From: Silene noctiflora
Taxonomy: Eukaryota; Streptophyta; Magnoliopsida; Caryophyllales; Caryophyllaceae
DNA length: 50,709 bases
Assembly (NCBI GenBank): GCA_009801015.1
Contig: VHZZ01000437.1
Span: forward strand, 32,314-83,022
Reading direction: 5' to 3'
Positions 42,485 through 50,709 of the stretch are shown in pieces (within the stretch, counting starts at the first letter, position 1; every line of letters begins with the position of its first letter). The notes under the pieces were generated by a model. The model was not told the origin of the DNA. It did no database searches and saw only the letters and a program-made list of their open reading frames with translations. Position numbers and translations under genes: made by a program.

Positions 42485-45400
42485 TTAACTGGCTGCCTCG
42501 GCAAGATAACAAGTGAATAACGACAGTGCATCTTGCAAATGACAGGAACGGATATCTTCAGGAATAGGAGCTGTGGCTGCCGTGTCATAGCAGCTTAGCT
42601 GAGCCTCACGCGTCGAATCTTCCCCACTATCAGACAGCAGCAAACTGCAAATCTCTTCCGACATCTTGGAATAGGCAACCCTGAAGCAAGGCCAAAATTG
42701 TTGATGATACTTTAATTTTTACTGCATTTCTGTTTTTTAAAATAGTGGGAACAAAGGAGGATATAAAAGGTTTTCAAGTACAAATAAATAAAGGAAAAAA
42801 CTGCATGCCTTGCATCCATGGGTAGTCTGCTTTGGAGTACGTCCAAAGACTTGTTCAGATGATCCAAGAACTCCTTACAAGCTGACCTTTTGCTCTCTAA
42901 AGGATGCTACACGAAAGGCCACACATTTAACTTCATTAGTCACCTTTATCAACGTAGACAAGGGCTACATAAGCTTGCAGACAAGAAAAATTGGAGCCTA
43001 AGAGAGTGATGGCTCTCCTCCTGATGTTCTCAGTTTCAATTCATACACAATCATTGCACAAAAAACGATTAGATACGGCAACAGCACATCCACCAAAACA
43101 ATCATCCCTTTATATACTCCCTATTTGCGTTTGGTGGTCAAACATTTGTGGGATTTGATCACTGTTATCGGGAACTTATATAGGGATACATTGTAAACTA
43201 GCAAATATTTTCAAATTATCATCTAAAAAATCTTGTACATAGTGTATTTTTTTGAGAGGTGTAGACAGTGAATGTTCGTGAGAAAAGTTTACTCAAAAGC
43301 CAACATCACTTAACAAGAAAGTTTAATCGGGACAATAAAAATGAGATGGATGGATTGGGTATAAGTTGTCCAATGCTCAGAAAATCCCATCACAGCAAGG
43401 TATTGGTAGACTGCTCTATACTGAGACTTGTGTGCATAGTTCTAGAGCAATAATAATCTTTGATTCTTCTAAAAACAGGGATTTTAAAGACTTCCCTTAA
43501 TCCTCAGTGCAAAAATAAAAAAAATCCATGGAAACACAATCTAATGATAATAAACAAAGTCAGATGCCATAACAGTGAAAAAGAGATGCATTCATCCTCT
43601 TACACTCTATTAATCTTGACCCACTTGTACAGTCCATATGAAATCCTTCACTTTCTTCAGTCTCTTTCAGACCTCAAATTACCAAATATAACTTGATGAA
43701 ATTCATCGGTGATAACATTCACCGTTGAATAGCTAAATAAAGAACTTCTCTTTTGGGATTCACATATACCCATTGTCCCTGTCTTTTTACCAACAGAAAT
43801 GAGGAATTTGTATCACAGATATATTTATTTTACCTCTCTAATGGGTTTGACTCTGCCTTAAGAACCTTTCAATAAGACCCCTGTTTTATTGCTCTTATAG
43901 AATAGTACACGAGCTAATGAAAGACAGAACAAGGGAAGACACATAAAATCACCATCAACCAGAAGAAATCCACAGGCTTATTATTCATCCCGATTATTCT
44001 AAAGACGCTATTATCCAACATCCCCACCAGCATCCAGACTATTGGAAAGACACCATTATCCCACATCTCTACCAGCATCTTAAGTTGATAATTATATGAT
44101 CCACATTAGGGGTGATAATGAGACGAGACGGCTCCCAAGCAACTTGAGATCGGCTCAGTCAAAGCTCGGCTCGGGCTCGGTTAAAGCTCGGCTCGGGCTC
44201 GGCTCAAGAGTTTAATGAGTCAAGCCGAGTACCAACTCAAAAAGCTCGTGAGCATCTCGAACTTGTGTGATTAGATAAGATATTGCCTATATTTTATAAC
44301 AATATTTTATCATAACTATATCTTTGTATCACACATATCAAATGTCTCACTGATTTGCATATAAGCTTCGAGCCTTGTTATTGAAAATATCGGACGAAAA
44401 AAAATCAAAAACGCAACAATTATATATAGGCTCGATTTGAGCTCGAGCTCGCGTTAAAGCTCGCAAACTTTATAACGAGCATATTTTTTTCAAGCTCGGA
44501 TAAGCTCGAGATCGGCTCGAGCTCGAGTTTTGGTTCTTGAGCACAAGCCGAGCAAGGCCAAGCTCAGGCTCGGCTCGTTAACACCCTAGTCCACATCCTC
44601 AACTCTAAATCTTAAAGGTACCTTCCCGAAACAGAATCTACATAAAAGTAATCCTAATTCTCTCACTCAAATTCCAAATAGAGAGAAAATGTCAAGTGTA
44701 ACGGTGATAAATATATAAAAAGGAAAAAGTAAAGGGTGCTTCCCAAAAGATTCCATCTCGGCTAATTAAAGATCTCAAACCTACTTTCATCTGATGGGAT
44801 CAGTGGAGCCCAAAACACAGATGTTGGACTACATATTTAAAAAGGTGCAACAATGTTGAAATCACCAATATCCACTTCAGTTTCATCATTACCATCAAGG
44901 ACAAGCCTCAAATATGAACAAAAAGTTGGTGCTAGTCCTGGAAATTACATGAACTTTTGCTCCATCCACATACACCAAAGCAAGCCCTACAGTTCACACC
45001 CTAGAGTGGCTACCCATCTTTAACTTTTATGAGCGTAAAACAACCATTCACCAAGCATCACATTGATCTAGGACAGACCTAGAGGTCAGCAATCAAGATA
45101 AAGATGACATATTATCTTTGTTTCATTTTCCTTTTATTTCTTCAGATCTCCTTCCTGCACTAAATGTTGGGATTTTAAAATCACAGTTGTGAAAGTTTAG
45201 ATATCAAGATTCAAGATTCTATTCCCGGTTGATGCTACTTGCCAACTTAATAACTTATCCAGTAAAGATTTATTATTAGGACTACTTATACTAGAGATAA
45301 AACAATGACGATTACTTAATTACTCGAGTCTCATAGTCTCATCGTCCAAGTTTGAGCAGACATCTAGTCAGTTGATATCTTTATCCTAAAGCTTTTGCTT

Positions 45401-48400
45401 TTTAAACGTTACTTCATATTTGATGTAAGTTTTACTAGTGTAAATTGCGAAAATACTCCTCAAACGAAACAGATCAAACATAGCATAAGATGTAAGATTG
45501 GCATGACTATGATCTCAATATATGTACCAGCTTAGTCATATCATCGTCGTCACCCCGCAAAGAGCTTCTTAACATATAAAATGATATATATATTCCAGCT
45601 CCCAAGTCCCAGTCTTCGATCTCTGACTTGGAATCTTCCATCGAAGTTGCCAACCTCCATATCTCTGAGTTTTTGTCTGCATTTGCGTAAACCATTAGAC
45701 TGATCAATTTCACCACATATGGAACCATATATAAAACAATTAGTATATTGACTTTCAAACAAGAAGAAAACCGAAATCTCATATCAAAAGTAGCCATAAA
45801 CTTTAGCCGTGGCTTAAGAAAAAGTTAGGATGCTGGGGGAGGAAAAAAGAAAATACAAGCTAAGCAATGGAATCCAATAATAGCCCTAAAGAAGATAAAA
45901 ATAAAACAAAGATCATAATGAGGAGACTGTTTTCACAGTGAAAAGATGATTTTCTAGAGTCACGATTAAGCTATCTCAATTGGTTTGAACTATTAAGGGT
46001 GGGTACAGGTTCAGTCGGGTCACTGTGGAATAATGTAAGATTTTAGTTGGACCATCAATGAGTTAGACGTGAGTGATTTGTGTCGACTGTCGATTCAATA
46101 CAATTGTCACTACAATATAATATCAGTAGAACCGAGCAACAACAATCCAATTCATACAAAAAAGGGTGTTAGAAGAATGAGTCATTTGCTTTGGTTGGAC
46201 GATTTGGATCAGCTCAGATTGAATTAAGTTCAGTTTCATTCAGATTTGAGCATTTCAGGAAATGTTAAATTCGGTTCATATTTCGATTCGGTTCAGGTTT
46301 ACTCGGGTCGGGTTTGGGGAGTAATAAGGTTATTTGTTTTGGGTATTTGCGTTTCAGATATTTTCAATCAAGAAATGCTACACAGCAGAGTGATCATTTG
46401 GATCGACTCCTTTACCTAGCAACAAAATAGCTTTGTCCATCCCATCCCTGCACCTCTCTCACTAGAGCTAAACAAAACATAGTTGCCTGAATGCTACTGC
46501 AATATTACACTTCGAAGGAAAAGCTATAATAAGCTTAACAACAAAAGTCCTCTAAAGCAAAATCTTGCCCCACCAGCTAGAGCTTCCACTATAGATAGTT
46601 CGAAATATACATTAAGAAACCACCAGCAAGATAAAAACATCAATGGAGTATGTTGGAAATACGTAACCTACTCAACAGGACAAAGAATGAATTTTGAGAA
46701 AAGTACTGAACGTTACCTGACAAAAATAAAGAATGAACAACTGATGTAATGAAAATTGAATGAGCTTTTTGCCAACTTTCACATTTGATGTAGTGTTCGA
46801 GGGCCTTCGAAGAATCTCCATAGTATTGGAAATAAACAGCCTACAAGAGAACACACGTAAACATGATTGACTTTAAAAAGGCGGCCTACAAGAATAATAA
46901 ATAACAAGCACTTATCACAATTAGGAAAGGACTTGCTTAAAATTTGAATGCAAAAGTCAACAAGTCAATGTATAAAGTGTGATAACGACTTCATTGTTGA
47001 TTAACCTAATTTCATCTTGTGCAAATTAATTTTGTTGTTGCCATTATCTGCCTACTAGAAAATACAACTACAAAAATGTGCTCGACTAAGTAGTGAGACT
47101 TCTAGGTAGGTTTGTTAGATGTTGTAGGTTGTATGTAAAGAGAAAACAAGTACTCATGTCTTTTCTCAATTTCATGTGAATTCAAAGCCAATCTATTCAC
47201 AGCAACTTCAAATGATGATTAAACAACATCAGTCTTCCTACTCTAAGGAACTAAGGTACCTTAACATATCTCTACTCATGACATCTCTCATCTGTCTCTA
47301 GTTTTAAGCTAATAGATTTAACCTTTTTATGATAGGAATTTCCAACAAATCAAAGGATAATGTGCCTACACCCTAACAAACTGGCTAATTTTAAGGTTCC
47401 AGCTAGTTTCTATTAAAAAAATACCAGGTGTAACAAAAACATGAAAGTCGTAGATTTGTAGTAAAATATTCAAATTACTATTTCCTTTAAAAACAAATCA
47501 CATCACTATCCATGCAACAAGTTCTGAACAAGAAGATTGCAGTTTCAACAGTACGGTAGCGAAAAAGGTAAGCTTGCATAGACAAATCTACTTATACGGT
47601 TATACCTGCTCGACCGTGCCTAAGGCAGGATGTATTCTAGAAGGCACTGGTGAGCGAGAGCTAAACGTGAAAAACAAACCCAATTAACTGATGTTAGACA
47701 AATCAGGTGGCTGTTTGGTAGATATTACACATCATGTGATTTGGATTTTGGAGATCCTAAAATTTGCAGCTATCGCATTTTGGTTGGCAAAAAAATGCTC
47801 AATGAGAGAACTTGAGATTGCCAGGAATTCAATTCCTACAAAAGCAACAATATGCAAGAATTGACTTACTCCCCCTAACTTCATCTATGAATGTCAAGTG
47901 ACTTACCATGCACAGCCAAACAACTCTTGCAAGGCGCATGATAATTAGAAAAGAATTTACATTCAACGGAATGAAAAGAAGGGAATTATGTGAATTTTGG
48001 GATTTTTAATCTTCCAAATAAATCAGAACAAGTACCAAGGTCCTACAAATTACAGAGACTACTAAGACAAGGAAGGATAAAGGAACAAAGACATACCATA
48101 GCCTCATGCAACCACTGGGATGGGACGCCCAAGTCCTCAATAAACTTAGTCTGCTCATCAGAAGAACTCCAGGTTTCACAATATTGAAACAAGATTTCCC
48201 GAATAACATTAGAGTGCAAATAAGGAAAATCTTCACGGTAAGGTATGTGAAGGACGACATAAATGGCCCAATGGCATTTTCCTACACACAGAAGCTGGGA
48301 AACATATGCCATATCGAGAATATGAAGATCGTTAGAAGTAAAAGCGCCAATTGCTTCAAGAATTCCACGCTGATGCCAAATCATATGGTAGTCAAGTGGA

Positions 48401-50658
48401 TCATCAGTTGAAGCAAAAGCACTGAACATAGATTTCAGTTGATCATATTTACCATCTTCATTACCATGAAGCAACATGAGATAATAAGCAAGATCAAACC
48501 TTCCTTCTTTTACAACATCAACATTCACCTCGATTGGTCCCTCATCTATATATGTTGGAACAGGATACGGAGCTTTATCTTCAGTAAGAAGGTGTTGGTA
48601 AGTGCGAAAAACTGCAGGCAAGGAAGTGTCTGGAGGTAATTCATACCACATCAAAAGCCCCAAAAATCTTTTCCAGTCAACCCTTTTTCCAGAAAAAGCA
48701 CTATGAATATTACCACAAAGCAATTCGTAAAGCCGAACCCTATCCTTCTCAATGAAGTGGAAGTCCATTCCATTTATTCTCCATATATCTAGTTGCTGAC
48801 TTACATCAGATCGATTCACCATAGATCCACCAGCCTCACTTAGCAAACATGCCAGCCTCACATCTCCCCTTGAAGCAGCCAATTCAACAGCAGCGTCCAG
48901 CTGTCGCCCAGTCAAGAGGAGGAGTATCTGTTCTAAGTCACTGGAGTCATCCAAGCAGTTCACATCATCTTGCACCCGGTGATAAACAGTCTCTTGTAAC
49001 CAAGAACTAAACTCTGCCCTCCTAATCAATGGGAGTGCTTCAGTATCAATGTCAGAGGATCTCGCTTTTCCATCTAACAACATCTCTTCCTCGTGGTCAT
49101 TGTCCCCAAGCTGTTCATTAGTATCTTTCTCAGAAAAAAGGACCTTGATGAGCTCCCAGACATATACTTGGTGCATAAGAGACAAATGAACAGCAGGTAA
49201 ACTAACAACGTCAAGCTGCTTCTCAACCACATCTGTATAGCACCGACAGATGTCAGAGAGGGCTAAACGATCACAGAGAACTTTCTGAAGACATAAATTG
49301 AACGGACCAAACTCAACTTCTTCCACACTATGATCCAAAGACCGGTGCAGTTCTAAAGCAGAATCAAAAAGCAAATTAACAGCATCCTGCTTCACTTCGT
49401 TATTTTCATCTCTAGCAACTTTATCAATCGCAACCTTTTCAACAGTGATCACAGAAGATAAAATCCCATTACCACTATTGCTACTAACAGGTGTGCCACT
49501 ATGAAGAAGGACACCGTTAGGGCCCCAGCCTACACGAAACGATCGACCCATAAACAATCCAGCATCAACTATATTTCGAGAGTGATAACTAGATACCGGT
49601 GTATCATGGTTACTCTCCAGTCTAAAACCCTCAGATTTAGCCACTCTCCAAGGAAACCCTTTATTCTGCTGGGTAAGTAGAAGAGTTCCAGGAGCATTTA
49701 CGTCAAAATTATTAGATTTGTACTCGAGCAATGGTACCGGAGTCTTCCTAGGAGGAGGTGGACTCGGTTTATAACTTAACTTCAACCCGGAGTTATACAA
49801 AGGAGATTTTTCACGAGACAATCTTTTTTCCTCACGAGATGGAACCTCGTCATACTCTTCATCCTCATCTCCACGAAACATCATCATTTGCATTTCCCTC
49901 ATCCTAGCCGGATCAAGCCCAAGATGAACGGGAAGAGAGTGTGAAAGCTCAGTGCCCATACCTACGTCAAATCCGTCATCAACACCACCATCCTCCTCCT
50001 CGTCCTCTTCCTCACCAACACCACCACCACCACCACCACCACCACTCATCTCAACCTCATCATCCCCCGAATCAACATCATCCATAACAATATCATCCTC
50101 ATCATCGAGACTCAACCCAAACCTACTAAAATGTTTAACCCTAAACCTCCACTCGCCACTCCACGGTTCATACGAAACAAACTCCGCCCCTTGTCTATCC
50201 GCGCTAAACCTCAACCTATCAACAACCTTACCAAACCTAACTCCGTCAAACCCCTCCCCCTCCCTCCCAACCCTCAAAACCAATGTAACAACAGCCGGTT
50301 TATTCAAACCTTCCCCAACATCCGGCTTCACACTCTCATCCTCATAAACCACAACCTCATGCCTACTAAACCTAACAATCCCCTCCAAATCCAACCCTCT
50401 CACATCTGTATCGCCGAGAAACCTCACATTCCCAAACCCTAACCTCCCAACAGTAAAATCCCTAACTTTACTACAATAACCAGGGTACTTCACCTCCAAT
50501 TCAACTAATTCATCAATTGACGGTTCAGTATAATGGTCCGAAGATCGTAAAAACGGAAAATATTCATCAATTAAAGAGTTAATTTTGTTTTTCTTTCGCT
50601 TTTTACATGGGGAAGGGCGATTAAAGGAATATGAATCGCATAAAATGTCGCATTCCAT
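42485..50658 (-). CDS. NUP96: Nucleoporin NUP96 (SAR3/MOS3), 5 exons
   Basis: The exons on the minus strand are 50658-48097, 46840-46717, 45676-45528, 42894-42809 and 42680-42485, giving 1038 residues. NUP96 is a scaffold subunit of the Nup107-160 (Y) complex of the nuclear pore, needed in plants for mRNA export, auxin response and immunity. Residues 18-26 are a basic CKKRKKNKI patch. Residues 43-185 are a Nup98-type autoproteolytic domain (YPGYCSKVRDFTVGRLGFGN, LNKPAVVTL, KHFSRFGL with His176-Phe177-Ser178). Residues 186-290 are acidic with an eight-Gly run (CCA repeat, 50020-50045). The Nup96 alpha-solenoid runs from about 430 to 960. The last exons carry KALEHYIKCESWQKAH, IWRLATSMEDSKSEIEDWDL and ARVAYSKMSEEI. 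The fourth intron starts with GC, not GT. The frame is open upstream to the window edge, so the start is the first ATG and not certain. Confidence 0.95.
42681..42808 (-). other. GC-AG intron of NUP96
   Basis: Exon 4 ends GATGCAAG and the intron begins GCATGC; exon 5 follows TTCAG with GGTTGCC. The join restores Arg in DARVAYSKM, as in the family. The nearest GT donor (in GCAGTTTTTT) would break the frame. Confidence 0.8.
44107..44588. mobile_element. hAT-like MITE in NUP96 intron 3, 482 bp
   Basis: The ends are TAGGGGTGATAATGAG and, on the other strand, TAGGGTGTTAACGAG. Flanks ATCCACAT (44099-44106) and GTCCACAT (44589-44596) are an 8-base target duplication with one mismatch. Both subterminal regions are arrays of GGCTCGGCTCG and GAGCTCGAGCTCG words. 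There is no coding capacity. Confidence 0.8.
47705..47935. mobile_element. Possible MITE in NUP96 intron 1
   Basis: GGCTGTTTGGTAG near 47709 and GCACAGCCAAACAACTC near 47915-47931 are inverted GGCTGTTTGG-like ends around AT-rich DNA. This ending style is common among plant hAT and PIF MITEs. No clear target duplication. Confidence 0.35.
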
Positions 50659-50709
50659 TGAAGTTAACGATGAGAAAGAGGAAAGAATAAACCTTGAAAG
50701 ATGTCGCCG
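50659..50709 (-). promoter_or_regulatory. NUP96 leader start
   Basis: A pyrimidine-rich stretch directly before the first ATG, cut by the window edge. No stop codon occurs in frame here, so a longer N-terminus cannot be excluded. Confidence 0.4.

Noticed and set aside
49952..50442. Plus-strand frames rich in Ser, Pro and Thr
   Set aside because: They are antisense shadows of the Asp/Glu/Gly-rich part of NUP96 exon 1.
1..50709. CRISPR arrays, bacterial operons or phage-like modules
   Set aside because: No evenly spaced direct repeats and no prokaryotic gene organisation; all clear genes are plant nuclear genes with introns or plant-specific families.

Overview
This window is nuclear DNA from a flowering plant. 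The evidence is large introns with GT-AG borders, AT-rich spacers packed with small transposons, and four plant gene families that read clearly. The protein matches are those of a eudicot. The frequent ACTCCGTA and ACGGAGTA words and the Stowaway type with CTCCCTCCGTCCCGG ends fit Caryophyllales, but that placement is inference.

Layout. (1) 1.5-19.4 kb: four intronless genes for vacuolar-iron-transporter-like (VTL / nodulin-21-like) membrane proteins, all on the minus strand and 5-6 kb apart (1510-2172, 7460-8137, 13447-14076, 18679-19356). They are a tandem array. The second copy is strongly diverged. Each has a TATA box 78-110 bases before its ATG. A short GTGTGCTCTCCACAC-type block recurs about 2.4-2.6 kb upstream of the first three. 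The spacers hold Stowaway, PIF/Harbinger, hAT-like, Helitron-like, CACTA-end and LINE fragments, several nested or abutting. (2) 23.1-31.3 kb, plus strand: a four-exon group I bZIP transcription factor (282 residues after splicing) with a 6 kb first intron that holds a Helitron and a SINE-like element. (3) 33.1-37.2 kb, minus strand: a five-exon PLP-dependent serine decarboxylase (479 residues) with a probable 5' leader intron and a TTCGGG repeat upstream of its TATA box. (4) 37.3-42.4 kb: transposon-rich spacer with fold-back elements, a 40-base A run and one unrecognised broken reading frame. (5) 42.5-50.7 kb, minus strand: a five-exon NUP96 (SAR3/MOS3-type) nucleoporin gene (1038 residues) that uses one GC-AG intron and keeps a Nup98-type autoproteolytic HFS motif.

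The four loci do not form one pathway. The VTL array is a local expansion for iron handling; the bZIP, the serine decarboxylase (serine to ethanolamine, for choline and phospholipid head groups) and the nucleoporin are ordinary single-copy neighbours. I found no wholly new multi-gene system. The most interesting signals are the repeated distal block of the VTL array, the diverged second VTL, the GC-AG intron and HFS site of NUP96, and the nested transposons. Exon borders were worked out by hand from reading-frame continuity, splice sites and remembered family conservation; no alignment or database search was run.
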